Origin: Schinkia azotoformans LMG 9581
GTDB taxonomy: Bacteria; Bacillota; Bacilli; Bacillales; Bacillaceae_J
Length of the DNA: 64,000 bases
Direction: 5' to 3'
NCBI RefSeq assembly: GCF_000307855.1
Contig: NZ_AJLR01000036.1
Coordinates: 1-64,000 of the forward strand
Shown here: in pieces, positions 50,717-61,838 of the stretch
How the letters are laid out: each line of letters opens with the position of its first letter
Position numbering within the stretch: position 1 is the first letter of the stretch
Position numbers and translations under genes: made by a program
Notes under the pieces: model-generated
The model's input: the letters and a program-made list of their open reading frames with translations, nothing else
Told to the model about the DNA's origin: nothing
The model's database searches: none

Positions 50717-51703
50717 TTAAATTTTTGTTTTTTGCAAGTATTGATTAATAAGATACGGAACTTTTACAGCAGTAACACTTAAGAATTGCTCAATAAATGG
50801 GTAATCCAAGCTGTCGAAGCCATGTAATAGCTCACTCCACCATTCAGTCTCATACCTGCTAATCATACTTAAATTATAAAGCAGCAAATAATGTGTTAAG
50901 ATCTCTGGAAAAAACAAAAACTGCTCTTTGTCGGTGGGGATATGTAATGTATTTTCAAAGCAATCAAATTGGAGCGGCGAACAGTCATTAGGATTTATTG
51001 GGCCATTCGCTCGCAATTCAATATAGTTTGGTTGTTTGCAACCCGCGCCCGCCTTGTTGATTATTTGGTAATCAAAAGACAATATTTCTTTTAAAAAATG
51101 ATCAAAGCGGTCAACCGTCATATGCAAATCATCTAATATGCAAGCAGGTATGATAAAAGTTTGGTCATCTAGGCCTGCTATTTTATAGTTTTGTTGCTTC
51201 TCTAAGCTAACTTGAAAAAGGTAATCTAATTCAGGAATCCGCCCTAATAGAAAGTCCATAGTGTATTTTTCCGAATCTAGATGGTGTTTCACATGGAACA
51301 TTTTGACGGCAACATGTGAGAACAAACCATTTTTTTGGGCCTTTACTTCATCCTTTAGAAAGTCATAGTTTCTTTTTTTTCTTTTACGTGTTGTCACACC
51401 ATGTGCTAAAACAGTGGAGGATTCAGGGTATTCCGGGTCAACTGTCAGTAGACAAGCTTTAAGCAACTGAACCATTCCGTAAAACAATAAAATGGGCTTG
51501 ATTGACAAAGGAGCTTGTTTAGAAAGCTCATAATAGCTTTTTCCATGATCTAGATAATAAATAAATGGATAGCAGTTTTCGAAGCTCTTCTTTTCGGAAT
51601 CATCGACACCGTTATGTTGGTAGCTATGTAAAAGGTATCTCTGTACATTGATTGAGGAATGAAAAATTGCGAATGATTTCCAAACAGAATCCCAAGAGCC
51701 CAT
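50717..51703 (-). CDS. yaaC: YaaC-like protein
   Basis: The 328-residue protein, starting MGSWDSVWKSFAIFHSSINVQRYL, matches the YaaC family by position and orientation: it is on the minus strand just before guaB, as in B. subtilis. It has no signal peptide and no clear catalytic motif, and its function is unknown. The ATG follows TTGGAGGC. A near-parS sequence (TGTTTCACATGGAACA) lies within it. Confidence 0.88.
   Translation of the reverse strand: MGSWDSVWKSFAIFHSSINVQRYLLHSYQHNGVDDSEKKSFENCYPFIYYLDHGKSYYELSKQAPLSIKPILLFYGMVQLLKACLLTVDPEYPESSTVLAHGVTTRKRKKRNYDFLKDEVKAQKNGLFSHVAVKMFHVKHHLDSEKYTMDFLLGRIPELDYLFQVSLEKQQNYKIAGLDDQTFIIPACILDDLHMTVDRFDHFLKEILSFDYQIINKAGAGCKQPNYIELRANGPINPNDCSPLQFDCFENTLHIPTDKEQFLFFPEILTHYLLLYNLSMISRYETEWWSELLHGFDSLDYPFIEQFLSVTAVKVPYLINQYLQKTKI
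51285..51300. promoter_or_regulatory. Degenerate parS-like site in yaaC
   Basis: TGTTTCACATGGAACA differs from the perfect parS at two of sixteen positions. Weak sites of this type bind ParB in some Bacillus genomes. Confidence 0.45.
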
Positions 51704-51736
51704 ACTGATTTTGCCTCCAATTAAAACTTATTATAA

Positions 51737-53302
<1,566 letters not shown>

Positions 53303-53340
53303 TTTTCATATACTTGTAAAATTTTAACAACTGTTCTTTT

Positions 53341-53374
53341 TAAAACAGAGGAGGTTTTCCTCTGTTTTTTTTAT
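53341..53374 (+). terminator. Terminator of guaB
   Basis: AAACAGAGGA and TCCTCTGTTT pair across a short loop, followed by a run of T residues. Confidence 0.9.
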
Positions 53375-53473
53375 GTTAAATTTGATAGAATAGCCGTTGG
53401 GATTAAAAAGTAAAATAACCATTGAAGGTAGATCTCTATAGATGGTTTTGAGAAATTATTGGAGGGATTTGAA

Positions 53474-54838
53474 TTGAAAAAACATATAAGGAACAAAGGT
53501 TTCCTTTATAGTTTGCTTACACTACTGTTATTTACTACTTTATTTGCAAATTTCCCTACTAAAGCGAGTGCTGTCGAGCTTGGTCTGGAAGCGGAAGCAG
53601 CGATCTTAGTTGATGCAAATTCGGGGAAAATCTTATATGAGTTAAACCCAGATATGACTTTACCTCCTGCCAGTATGTCAAAAATGATGACAGAGTATTT
53701 ATTGCTAGAGGCAATTCACAACAAACAAGTAAGCTGGGACCAGGAAGTATCCATTACTGACTATGTATACAAAATCTCTCAAAATACAAAGCTATCAAAT
53801 GTTCCGTTAAGAAAGGACATTAAATATACAGTAAGAGAGCTTTACGAATCAATGGCAATCTACTCTGCCAATGGTTCAACAATTGCATTAGCTGAAACAA
53901 TTGCCGGCTCTGAGACAAATTTCATTAAAATGATGAATGATAAAGCTCAAGCATTAGGGATGGAGGATGCTAAATTCGTCAATTCAACGGGTTTAAATAA
54001 TCAAGACCTATTAGGCATGCATCCCAAGGGGACAGGTGAGACAGAAGAAAATATGATGTCACCACGATCTGTAGCAATCTTGGCTTACTCCTTACTTAAA
54101 GATTATCCTGAGGTTTTGGAAACTGCGAGCATTCCTTTTAAAAAATTCACAAAAGGAATTGATGGCGAAGGAATTAGCATGTTGAACTGGAATGCTATGC
54201 TCCCTAATATTCCTGGATATTTACAGCAATTCGCGTACCAAGGTGTAGACGGACTTAAGACAGGTTCTACATCTCTTGCAGGCTATTGCTTCACAGGAAC
54301 AGCAGAGCGTAATGGAATGAGACTTATAAGTGTTGTCATGAAGACCAATTCGCAATATAAACGTTTTGAAGAAACTAAAAAACTATTTGATTATGGATTT
54401 AGTAACTTTGTAGAAAAAGAACTTTTCCCTGCAAACTATCAAGTCAAAAAGCATGATGTCCTAAAGGTTGAAAAGGGAAAACAAAAAGAGGTTCAAATTG
54501 CTAGTAAAGAAGCTTTAAAAACTGTAATTAAAACAAATGAAGAAGAGCTATATGAACCAAAGTTAATATTAGACAAAAAGGCCCTTACGAAAAAAGGCAC
54601 ATTAGTCGCTCCCGCAGAAAAAGGGCAAAAGGTTGGCTACTTAACCTATGAATATAAAGGTGAAAATAACTATGGCTACCTATTAAAAAATGGTGCTGCT
54701 AGTGAAAAGGTAGCTATCGTTACACAAACAGGTGTTGAAAAAGCAAATTGGTTCTCATTAACAATGCGGGCGATCGGTGGCTTCTTCGCTGATATTTGGT
54801 CAAGTGTAGCCGGTGGTATCGCAGGTTTATTTTCATAA
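53474..54838 (+). CDS. dacA: D-alanyl-D-alanine carboxypeptidase DacA (PBP5)
   Basis: The 454-residue protein has a signal peptide (cleavage near KASA-VE, about residue 33), the catalytic SxxK motif S67-M-S-K70, a YSANGS SxN motif and a KTG triad (DGLKTGSTSLAG). A C-terminal beta domain and an amphipathic membrane anchor follow. It trims the terminal D-Ala from peptidoglycan side chains. The TTG at 53474 follows GGAGGG; the earlier in-frame TTG lies on that site. Confidence 0.96.
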   Translation: MKKHIRNKGFLYSLLTLLLFTTLFANFPTKASAVELGLEAEAAILVDANSGKILYELNPDMTLPPASMSKMMTEYLLLEAIHNKQVSWDQEVSITDYVYKISQNTKLSNVPLRKDIKYTVRELYESMAIYSANGSTIALAETIAGSETNFIKMMNDKAQALGMEDAKFVNSTGLNNQDLLGMHPKGTGETEENMMSPRSVAILAYSLLKDYPEVLETASIPFKKFTKGIDGEGISMLNWNAMLPNIPGYLQQFAYQGVDGLKTGSTSLAGYCFTGTAERNGMRLISVVMKTNSQYKRFEETKKLFDYGFSNFVEKELFPANYQVKKHDVLKVEKGKQKEVQIASKEALKTVIKTNEEELYEPKLILDKKALTKKGTLVAPAEKGQKVGYLTYEYKGENNYGYLLKNGAASEKVAIVTQTGVEKANWFSLTMRAIGGFFADIWSSVAGGIAGLFS

Positions 54839-54860
54839 TAATACGAAGTAAAAAACAGTA

Positions 54861-54917
54861 AAATCCATAAAGTCTACGATGGAATATTCGAGTATTCCTA
54901 GTAGAATTTATGGATTT
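54861..54917 (+). terminator. Terminator of dacA
   Basis: AAATCCATAAA and TTTATGGATTT pair, with inner CTAC/GTAG and GGAATA/TATTCC stems, followed by a T-rich tail. Confidence 0.85.
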
Positions 54918-55056
54918 TTTATTTTTTTATAAATAAAAATAGGAATTTTCGATATTTTAGGTTAAAATATTTGATAGGCCTTTATTTGTACATGATGATA
55001 GTATAAAAAAGATAAAGATAAAGAATGAATACATACATTTAGGAGGAGTTTTTAAA

Positions 55057-55944
55057 ATGTCACAGAATATTGGAACAGAAAGAGTAAAACGTGGAATGGC
55101 TGAAATGCAAAAGGGTGGCGTTATTATGGACGTTGTCAATGCAGAGCAGGCTAAAATTGCAGAAGCTGCTGGTGCGGTCGCAGTAATGGCACTTGAGCGT
55201 GTACCTGCAGATATTCGTGCAGCTGGTGGAGTTGCTCGTATGGCTGATCCAACAATCGTAGAAGAAGTTATGAACGCTGTGTCAATCCCTGTTATGGCAA
55301 AAGCTCGTATTGGTCATATTGTTGAAGCACGCGTTTTAGAAGCAATGGGAGTAGACTACATTGATGAAAGTGAAGTATTAACTCCTGCTGATGAAGTGTA
55401 TCACATTAATAAGCGTGAATACACAGTTCCATTTGTTTGCGGATGCCGTGATTTAGGCGAAGCATTACGCCGCATTGGTGAAGGTGCTTCTATGTTACGT
55501 ACTAAAGGTGAACCAGGAACAGGTAATATTGTTGAAGCTGTTCGTCATATGCGTATGGTTCAATCACAAATTCGTCAAGTTGCTGCAATGTCAGAAGATG
55601 AGTTAATGACATTCGCTAAAAATATCCAAGCTCCATTTGAGCTAGTTCTTCAAATTAAGCGCGAAGGCAAACTTCCAGTTGTTAACTTTGCTGCTGGCGG
55701 TGTTGCAACACCTGCCGATGCTGCATTAATGATGCAATTAGGAGCAGACGGAGTATTCGTTGGTTCAGGTATCTTCAAATCTGACAGCCCTGAAAAGTTT
55801 GCTCGTGCAATCGTTGAAGCAACAACTCATTATGAAGACTACAAATTAATTGCTGAGCTTTCAAAAGGCTTAGGAACAGCGATGAAGGGTATTGAAATTT
55901 CATCATTACAACCTAGCGAGCGCATGCAAGAGCGTGGCTGGTAA
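55057..55944 (+). CDS. pdxS: Pyridoxal 5'-phosphate synthase subunit PdxS
   Basis: The 295-residue TIM-barrel protein has the PdxS core ([53 protein letters not shown]). With the glutaminase PdxT it makes PLP from ribose 5-phosphate, glyceraldehyde 3-phosphate and ammonia. The ATG follows AGGAGG. A full family 1 repeat separates it from pdxT, which it normally adjoins closely. Confidence 0.98.
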   Translation: MSQNIGTERVKRGMAEMQKGGVIMDVVNAEQAKIAEAAGAVAVMALERVPADIRAAGGVARMADPTIVEEVMNAVSIPVMAKARIGHIVEARVLEAMGVDYIDESEVLTPADEVYHINKREYTVPFVCGCRDLGEALRRIGEGASMLRTKGEPGTGNIVEAVRHMRMVQSQIRQVAAMSEDELMTFAKNIQAPFELVLQIKREGKLPVVNFAAGGVATPADAALMMQLGADGVFVGSGIFKSDSPEKFARAIVEATTHYEDYKLIAELSKGLGTAMKGIEISSLQPSERMQERGW

Positions 55945-55945
55945 T

Positions 55946-56089
55946 TAGAAAAGCGCAAGCGCCTTGCTTAGCGCCGTACAAACTGGAGGGGCTTCGACTG
56001 AGATAAAGGAAACACGGCGAGCGTAGAGAGCCGATGTTGACTTATCGTAGGGAGGAGACCTGAAGTTTGCTAGGCGCTGGAGCTGGACA
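55946..56089 (+). repeat. Full-length copy of intergenic repeat family 1 between pdxS and pdxT
   Basis: This 144-bp copy starts TAGAAAAGCGCAAGCGCCTTG and ends TAGGCGCTGGAGCTGGACA, with GCGCC and GGCGC as the variable paired arms. The centre carries GACTGAGATAAAGGAAACAC and TGTTGACTTATCGTAGGGAG, shared with the other two full copies. Confidence 0.85.
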
Positions 56090-56130
56090 ATGAAAAACGC
56101 AGGCAGATAGAGTAAAAAGGAGAATGTTAC

Positions 56131-56721
56131 ATGGTTAAAGTGGGTGTTTTGGCTCTACAAGGGGCTGTAAGAGAACATATTCGCGCCCTTGAAGCAGCAG
56201 GTGCAGAAGCAGTTGCCGTTAAAAGGGTTGAACAATTACAAGACATCGACGGTCTTATATTCCCTGGTGGTGAAAGCACGACCATGAGACGTTTAATTGA
56301 TAAATATGGTTTTTTTGAACCGCTTAAAGAATTTGGAAAAAGCGGCAAGCCGATTTTTGGTACTTGTGCAGGTTTAATCTTGATGGCAAGCAAGCTTGCT
56401 GGCGGGGAAAATGCACATTTAGGGTTAATTGACATGACCGTTGAACGTAATGCTTTCGGGCGTCAGGTAGATAGCTTTGAAGCAAGCCTGATGATTACAG
56501 ATGTCGCCGATGACTTCGTAGGTGTATTCATTCGTGCACCAAGAATACTTGAAGTTGGCAACGATGTTGAAATCATTTGCAAGCATAACGATAAAATTGT
56601 TGCAGTTAAACAAGGCAATTTTTTAGCATGTTCATTCCATCCAGAATTAACGGATGATCACCGTATGGCTGAATACTTTGTTAAAATGGTTGAAGGTGCA
56701 AAAGAAAAATTAGCTGTATAA
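56131..56721 (+). CDS. pdxT: Pyridoxal 5'-phosphate synthase glutaminase subunit PdxT
   Basis: The 196-residue class I glutaminase has [11 protein letters not shown], the catalytic cysteine in [11 protein letters not shown] and the His-Glu pair in [12 protein letters not shown]. It feeds ammonia to PdxS. The ATG follows AAAAAGGAGA. Its separation from pdxS by a repeat may weaken coupling, though no terminator was seen between them. Confidence 0.97.
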   Translation: MVKVGVLALQGAVREHIRALEAAGAEAVAVKRVEQLQDIDGLIFPGGESTTMRRLIDKYGFFEPLKEFGKSGKPIFGTCAGLILMASKLAGGENAHLGLIDMTVERNAFGRQVDSFEASLMITDVADDFVGVFIRAPRILEVGNDVEIICKHNDKIVAVKQGNFLACSFHPELTDDHRMAEYFVKMVEGAKEKLAV

Positions 56722-56765
56722 CAGAAGACTTTTTGTGGTAAAATATAGTTATAAATACGTTATAG

Positions 56766-57022
56766 TGTTGACGGGAACTAGTAACAATAATTCTTTTTCT
56801 AGAGAGTCGGTGGCTGGTGCAAACCGATAAAGGGCTATTGTGAATCCATCCCTGAGCAAAATATTGAACAGCTGTAAGGCCAATGGATAGCTTTAGAGCT
56901 AAGTAAGTATTTTCGGTTTGAAAACCGTTATGATTATGAGTGGAAAAAGGGCTAGTGTCTTTTTTCAATCAGGGTGGCAACGCGGGTTAACTCTCGTCCC
57001 TTTTTATAGGGACGGGAGTTTT
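56766..57022 (+). promoter_or_regulatory. Serine T-box riboswitch upstream of serS
   Basis: The leader ends with the T-box sequence AGGGTGGCAACGCGG (56971-56985) and a strong terminator, AACTCTCGTCCC paired with GGGACGGGAGTT (56989-57020) plus a T run. The upstream part folds like stem I, and GTGAATCCATCC puts the serine codon TCC (56845-56847) in the specifier position. Uncharged tRNA-Ser would stabilise the antiterminator and allow serS transcription. Confidence 0.92.
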
Positions 57023-57027
57023 TTGTT

Positions 57028-57079
57028 TAGAAAAGCGTAAGTGACCGTTTTTCGAGTCGCTGGTCACTGGAGCTAGACA
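57028..57079 (+). repeat. Copy of intergenic repeat family 1 between the T-box and serS
   Basis: It begins TAGAAAAGCGTAAGTGACCG and ends TGGTCACTGGAGCTAGACA. The AGTGACC and GGTCACT arms pair perfectly with a sequence different from that of the other copies. Confidence 0.82.
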
Positions 57080-57114
57080 GTGAAACACTAACTATAATAA
57101 AGGAGGAACATAAA

Positions 57115-58401
57115 ATGCTTGATATGAAATTTTTACGAGAAAATTTTGCGGGAATTAAAGAAAAGCTGCAATGTCGTGGTGAGGATTTAGGAGACTTTGA
57201 CCGTTTTGGTGAGTTGGATGCAAGGCGCCGTGAACTCATTGCCGAAGGTGAAGAACTTAAAAGTAAGCGTAATGAAGTTTCAAAGCAAGTATCTGTATTG
57301 AAAAGAGAGAAGCAGGATGCTGATCATCTTATTGCTGAAATGAGAGAAGTTGGCGACCGTATTAAAGTACTTGATGATGAATTACGCACTGTGGAAGATG
57401 ATCTTCAGCTTTTATTGCTTTCTATTCCGAATGTTCCACATGAAACAGTACCGGTTGGTGAGTCTGAGGATGATAACGTTGTTGTTCGCAAATGGGGCGA
57501 TATTCGACAATTTTCATTTGAAGCAAAGCCACACTGGGATGTTGCAGATACTCTTGGAATCCTTGACTTTGAGCGGGCAGGAAAGGTTACCGGCAGCCGT
57601 TTTGTATTTTATAAAGGCCTGGGTGCCCGCCTTGAACGTGCCCTTATCAGCTTTATGATGGATTACCATTCTGACAACCATGGCTATGAGGAAGTAATCC
57701 CGCCTTATATGGTAAACAGAGATAGTATGATTGGAACGGGTCAGCTGCCTAAATTTGAAGAGGATGCTTTTAAAATTGATGGCATGGATTATTTCTTAAT
57801 TCCAACGGCTGAGGTTCCAGTTACTAATATGCATCGTGACGAAATCCTAGATGGAGCAGAACTTCCAATCGCTTATTGCGGCTATAGTGCATGTTTCCGT
57901 TCTGAAGCGGGGTCAGCGGGCCGTGATACACGCGGATTAATCCGCCAGCACCAGTTTAATAAAGTTGAACTTGTTCGCTTTGTGAAACCGGAGGATTCTT
58001 ATGATGAATTAGAAAAACTTACAGGCCATGCTGAGAAAATTCTTCAGTTATTAGGTCTTCCATATCGTGTTATGAGCATGTGTACAGCTGATCTTGGCTT
58101 TACTGCTGCTAAAAAATACGATATTGAAGTGTGGCTTCCAAGCTACGACACATATCGAGAAATTTCTTCTTGCAGTAACTTTGAAGCTTTCCAAGCAAGA
58201 CGTGCCAACATCCGCTTCCGTCGTGAACCAGGTGCAAAACCAGAGCACGTTCATACACTAAACGGATCTGGATTGGCCATTGGCCGTACCGTTTCAGCTA
58301 TATTAGAGAATTACCAACAAGAAGATGGCAGTGTTGTAATCCCAGAGGTATTAAGACCTTATATGGGAAATGTTGAGGTTATTAAGCCAAAATCAAAATA
58401 A
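57115..58401 (+). CDS. serS: Seryl-tRNA synthetase
   Basis: The 428-residue class II synthetase has an N-terminal coiled-coil arm (about 30-100), motif 2 ([21 protein letters not shown]) and motif 3 ([18 protein letters not shown]). It charges tRNA-Ser. The ATG follows AAAGGAGG. The T-box leader controls it. In B. subtilis tRNA-Ser follows directly; here a DUF6448 and two-component module lies between. Confidence 0.98.
   Translation: MLDMKFLRENFAGIKEKLQCRGEDLGDFDRFGELDARRRELIAEGEELKSKRNEVSKQVSVLKREKQDADHLIAEMREVGDRIKVLDDELRTVEDDLQLLLLSIPNVPHETVPVGESEDDNVVVRKWGDIRQFSFEAKPHWDVADTLGILDFERAGKVTGSRFVFYKGLGARLERALISFMMDYHSDNHGYEEVIPPYMVNRDSMIGTGQLPKFEEDAFKIDGMDYFLIPTAEVPVTNMHRDEILDGAELPIAYCGYSACFRSEAGSAGRDTRGLIRQHQFNKVELVRFVKPEDSYDELEKLTGHAEKILQLLGLPYRVMSMCTADLGFTAAKKYDIEVWLPSYDTYREISSCSNFEAFQARRANIRFRREPGAKPEHVHTLNGSGLAIGRTVSAILENYQQEDGSVVIPEVLRPYMGNVEVIKPKSK
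57432..57447. promoter_or_regulatory. Degenerate parS-like site in serS
   Basis: TGTTCCACATGAAACA differs from the perfect parS at two of sixteen positions (T to C at position 5, G to A at position 9). It lies within the serS coding region. Confidence 0.45.
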
Positions 58402-58449
58402 ACAGCAACAGAGAAGGGGATTCAAACTGAATCCCCTTTAGTCGTTTAT

Positions 58450-59217
58450 TTACTTGTGTACTTTTCTAAAATGGGCACCACCGAAAATGACGGTTGTTAT
58501 AAAAAATACACCTGCCAGGCTCCATGGTATTATCGGTAATGAGGCAATTGATTTATAATTTTCATCTCCATGGTCTGCCTCAGCAGCAACATCATGTCCG
58601 GCAGTTTCCCCTTCAACATGGGCTGCCCCAGATTCTGTTCCGTGGCCTTCACCATGTTCTTCCCCTTCCGCATAGTGCGTAAATTGAACATAGGCTTCGA
58701 CATAGTCTCTTCCTGCTTCAACATCATTTACATCAAAGTCCTTTGTCTCAAGAACACGAGCAAATCTTTCTTCCAAACCAGGCATTCTTTCTTCTTCAAT
58801 TAGTCCTTCAAAGGCATCCAAATTGCCTGCTTCAATACTTTTATCTGCCGCCATTACTGCCTCATCAACAGGTGTGCCTTCTGGCTGAACTCCTGTATAT
58901 GGGGCGCCTTCACCGGCACGGTGAATTCTAACTAAGTTTTGAAAGAAATATTGGTCAGCAAGATCTTGTGACTCCGGACCGGTGCTTCTGACCTTCATAA
59001 CCAGGTCAAAGGCATCCTTTACCTCTTTTTCATCTTCTTCGGAAACCCACTTTAAAATGTAATCAATATTATTTGTTTCTAATGCTTTTTGGGCGTCATG
59101 TATTACCGGGCCGTCCATTGTATCACAATGGGCGCTTGCCATTGTAGGTATAGAAGCAGCAATCGCCACACTTATTAGTGCTGCTCCAAAAACTTTTGGT
59201 ATTTTAATTTTTTTCAT
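58450..59217 (-). CDS. DUF6448 family secreted, membrane-anchored protein
   Basis: The 255-residue protein has a signal peptide (cleavage after ASA, about residue 29) followed at once by HCDTMDGPV at residues 30-38, then a helical domain with YFFQNLVRIHRAGEGAPYTGV. These match, from memory, the DUF6448 family. A linker rich in His, Gly and Glu (about residues 185-220, many HGE-type triplets) leads to a C-terminal membrane helix (about 228-248) and a basic tail, so the body faces outward. Metal binding by the N-terminal HC and the His-rich linker is plausible but unproven. It lies next to a two-component system on the same strand. Confidence 0.75.
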   Translation of the reverse strand: MKKIKIPKVFGAALISVAIAASIPTMASAHCDTMDGPVIHDAQKALETNNIDYILKWVSEEDEKEVKDAFDLVMKVRSTGPESQDLADQYFFQNLVRIHRAGEGAPYTGVQPEGTPVDEAVMAADKSIEAGNLDAFEGLIEEERMPGLEERFARVLETKDFDVNDVEAGRDYVEAYVQFTHYAEGEEHGEGHGTESGAAHVEGETAGHDVAAEADHGDENYKSIASLPIIPWSLAGVFFITTVIFGGAHFRKVHK

Positions 59218-59318
59218 GAAGAATTGCCTCCCTAAAATAATTTGATTTTGATCTATGCTTTTATGTTAGAGAGACTTTTTGAACTGGATTTGTTCTAATT
59301 GTGAACTTTTTTGTCAAT

Positions 59319-60764
59319 TTAAGCTGACTTTAGACTAAAACTAAAGGTAGAGCCTTCATTTACGGTACTCTTAGCCCATGCTTTCCCTTCTAAACGGTTC
59401 ATAATTTCTTGAACAAGGGATAGACCTAAGCCTGCCCCTTCTTTTGATAAAGGACGATCCTTATCGACCTTATGAAACCTTTTCCAAATATGTTTAAGTT
59501 CTTCTGGATAAATGCCGACTCCTGTATCACTTACATGGACATGGACTTCATTTTCATGGGGAACGGCTTTAACCGTTATCGTTCCATCTTCTGGCGTAAA
59601 GCGAATGGCATTCGTAATATAGTTAATCAGGACCTGTTCTATTAAATCTTCATCCCCAATTACATTTGGCAACTGGGAAGGTAAATCTGTTTCTAAATTA
59701 ATGAATTGGTCTTGTGCTAAAGGCATGAGTTTTTCTACGGAAAGGTTGATAACCTCTGGTAATGGAATTTCTCTTTTGTTGACTTTAATTTGACCCGATT
59801 CAATTCGGGATAAATCTAACAGACTGTTAACAAGTCGATGGAGCCGGATCGTTTCTTTTAAAATAATTCTTAAATACTTATGGTCCTGTTCTTTGCTATT
59901 GATGACGCCATCTAACATTCCTTCTAGATATCCACGGACAGAGGTTAGTGGGGTCCTGAGTTCATGTGAGGCATTAGCCACAAACTCTCTTTGCATGCGT
60001 TCCATGGCTACCATTTTATTTTTTTCATTTTCTAAATCCTGCAGTGTTTTATCAAGAGTCTGTCTCATATTATTAAAAGTCAAAGCTAATTTCCCAATCT
60101 CATCAGCAGAGTGGACTTTGGGCTGGTGGGTAAAGTTCCCTTTCATCATTTCCAATGAGGCCTTTGTTATTTCGTTAATAGGTCTCGTAATCGACTGGGA
60201 GATAAAATAACTAACAAACGCAACAATGATAAGCGAAGTAATTCCCGCAAAGATTACAATTTTCAAGGCTTCAATCACACTTGCCGTAATATCCGAGAGG
60301 GGATTACATACAAAAATAACCCCGATTACTTCACGTCCGGCAAGGATAGGTACGGCTACTGAGAGTACAGGGTCATCAATATATTTTACAAAGCCATGAC
60401 TTGTAATGATTTCGCCGTTTAAGGCTCTTTCAAGTTGGTCCGTTTTTGGCTGCAAATGATTTGTAATGGATTGGTCTTCTAATTCACTGATTAGCTTGCC
60501 ATCTTTATTTACAATCCACATTCTCGATGTATTCACTAGATTATAATGATCAATGATTTGAATGCTTTCCTTCAATTGGCTATTTTTCAAATGGGGACTT
60601 AACAGCCCTGCCATTTTTTCGCCTTGTGTGATTAACTGATGTTCTTTTTCGTTAAAATAATAGCTTTTAAAGAAAAGGTAAAAAAATAAAATGGCGACTG
60701 TAATACTAAGCAGTGTTATTAATACATACGTTTTGAGGAGTTTGCTAAATAAGGTTTTTTTCAC
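59319..60764 (-). CDS. Sensor histidine kinase of the DUF6448-linked pair
   Basis: The 481-residue kinase has two membrane helices (about 12-34 and 165-187) around an extracellular sensor domain. HAMP, a HisKA domain with ANASHELRTPLTSVRGYLEG and a HATPase with NYITNAIRFTPEDG and DTGVGIYPEELKHIWKRF follow. It lacks the PAS domain seen in WalK. The GTG start follows GAGGTAA and overlaps the regulator gene by 20 bases. The signal is unknown; the neighbouring extracytoplasmic DUF6448 protein could be its partner or target. Confidence 0.92.
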   Translation of the reverse strand: MKKTLFSKLLKTYVLITLLSITVAILFFYLFFKSYYFNEKEHQLITQGEKMAGLLSPHLKNSQLKESIQIIDHYNLVNTSRMWIVNKDGKLISELEDQSITNHLQPKTDQLERALNGEIITSHGFVKYIDDPVLSVAVPILAGREVIGVIFVCNPLSDITASVIEALKIVIFAGITSLIIVAFVSYFISQSITRPINEITKASLEMMKGNFTHQPKVHSADEIGKLALTFNNMRQTLDKTLQDLENEKNKMVAMERMQREFVANASHELRTPLTSVRGYLEGMLDGVINSKEQDHKYLRIILKETIRLHRLVNSLLDLSRIESGQIKVNKREIPLPEVINLSVEKLMPLAQDQFINLETDLPSQLPNVIGDEDLIEQVLINYITNAIRFTPEDGTITVKAVPHENEVHVHVSDTGVGIYPEELKHIWKRFHKVDKDRPLSKEGAGLGLSLVQEIMNRLEGKAWAKSTVNEGSTFSFSLKSA

Positions 60765-61449
60765 TTTTGATTACCTCAAACTTATAGCCTACACCCCATA
60801 CTGTTTGAAGATAAGTATAGGGATGGTTCCCTTCTATTTTTCGGCGCAGTCGCTTAATATGTGTATCGACTGTTCGGGTATCGCCTAGATAAGCATAGCC
60901 CCAAATTTTGTCCAACAGTTGGTCCCTTGTAAAGACTTGGCCGGGACTGCTTGAAAGCATCCATAATAGTTCAACTTCCTTGGGGGTTGTAGTTATTTTC
61001 TCATCTTGAATGATGACCTCATATTTTGATAAATCAATTGTGAGATGAGGGAAGTGAAGTGTTTTGTCGACATTTCCATTACTTTTAGATCTTCTAAAAA
61101 TAGCATTGACCCTTGCTACAATTTCTCCAGGGGAAAAGGGCTTTGTGACATAGTCGTCTCCCCCTAAATTTAAGCCAAGGATTTTGTCTGATTCCTCTCC
61201 TTTTGCTGAAAGCATGATAATGGGAGTATCCATTGTCAGTCTAAGTTCTTTTGCCACCTGCCAGCCGTCTTTAAAGGGAAGCATAATATCTAAAATAATT
61301 AAATCAGGTTGGAACTGTTTTGCTGCTGATAATGCTTCAAGGCCATCTTCAGCGATATGCACTTCAAAATTTTCTGCCTCTAGGTATAGCTTTAAAAGCT
61401 CTGATACATTTTCTTCATCATCGACAACTAATATTTTTCTATAATTCAC
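60745..61449 (-). CDS. Response regulator of the DUF6448-linked pair
   Basis: The 234-residue OmpR-class regulator has the receiver Asp54 (LIILDIMLPFKDG) and a C-terminal winged helix ending DTHIKRLRRKIEG and WGVGYKF. It forms an operon with the downstream kinase, overlapping by 20 bases. The start is GTG. The DUF6448 gene follows on the same strand after 101 bp and is a candidate target. Confidence 0.93.
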   Translation of the reverse strand: MNYRKILVVDDEENVSELLKLYLEAENFEVHIAEDGLEALSAAKQFQPDLIILDIMLPFKDGWQVAKELRLTMDTPIIMLSAKGEESDKILGLNLGGDDYVTKPFSPGEIVARVNAIFRRSKSNGNVDKTLHFPHLTIDLSKYEVIIQDEKITTTPKEVELLWMLSSSPGQVFTRDQLLDKIWGYAYLGDTRTVDTHIKRLRRKIEGNHPYTYLQTVWGVGYKFEVIKSEKNLI

Positions 61450-61553
61450 TTTGTTGCCCCCGTTTTTAATTATTTTCTTAAAGGTACTTAAAGTGAATTA
61501 TAATTTGTTATAAGCTTAAAATAAGTGACATAAGTCATTTTTCTTTTCGATAA

Positions 61554-61582
61554 TTGACACTGTTTTTTCCCTATGGTATATT
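61554..61582 (+). promoter_or_regulatory. Sigma-A promoter of tRNA-Ser
   Basis: TTGACA (61554-61559) and TATATT (61577-61582) are separated by exactly 17 bp, with a TG one base before the -10. The tRNA begins 17 bp downstream. Confidence 0.88.
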
Positions 61583-61598
61583 ATTTATTGTCTTACAC

Positions 61599-61691
61599 GG
61601 AGGAATACCCAAGTCCGGCTGAAGGGATCGGTCTTGAAAACCGACAGGCGGGTTAAACCGCGCGGGGGTTCGAATCCCTCTTCCTCCGCCA
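61599..61691 (+). tRNA. tRNA-Ser(UGA)
   Basis: A complete 93-base tRNA with encoded CCA: acceptor GGAGGAA pairs with TTCCTCC, the anticodon loop CTTGAAA holds TGA (61635-61637), and a long variable arm and the TTCGAATC T-loop are present. It reads UCA and, by wobble, other UCN codons. It corresponds to the trnSL-Ser1 position in B. subtilis. Confidence 0.97.
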
Positions 61692-61707
61692 TACATAGAA
61701 GATTAAG

Positions 61708-61735
61708 ATCGTTACCAAGCGGTAGCGATTTTTTT
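61708..61735 (+). terminator. Terminator of tRNA-Ser
   Basis: ATCGTTACC and GGTAGCGAT pair across AAGC and are followed by a T run. Confidence 0.88.
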
Positions 61736-61838
61736 ATTTTCCATTAAATACCAGAATTTTAATAAGTTTGAAATTGTTTTGTAACATAATAGTGGTAAAA
61801 TTAGAGAGATTGCTTTGGTTTACGAAGGAGGAAATATT

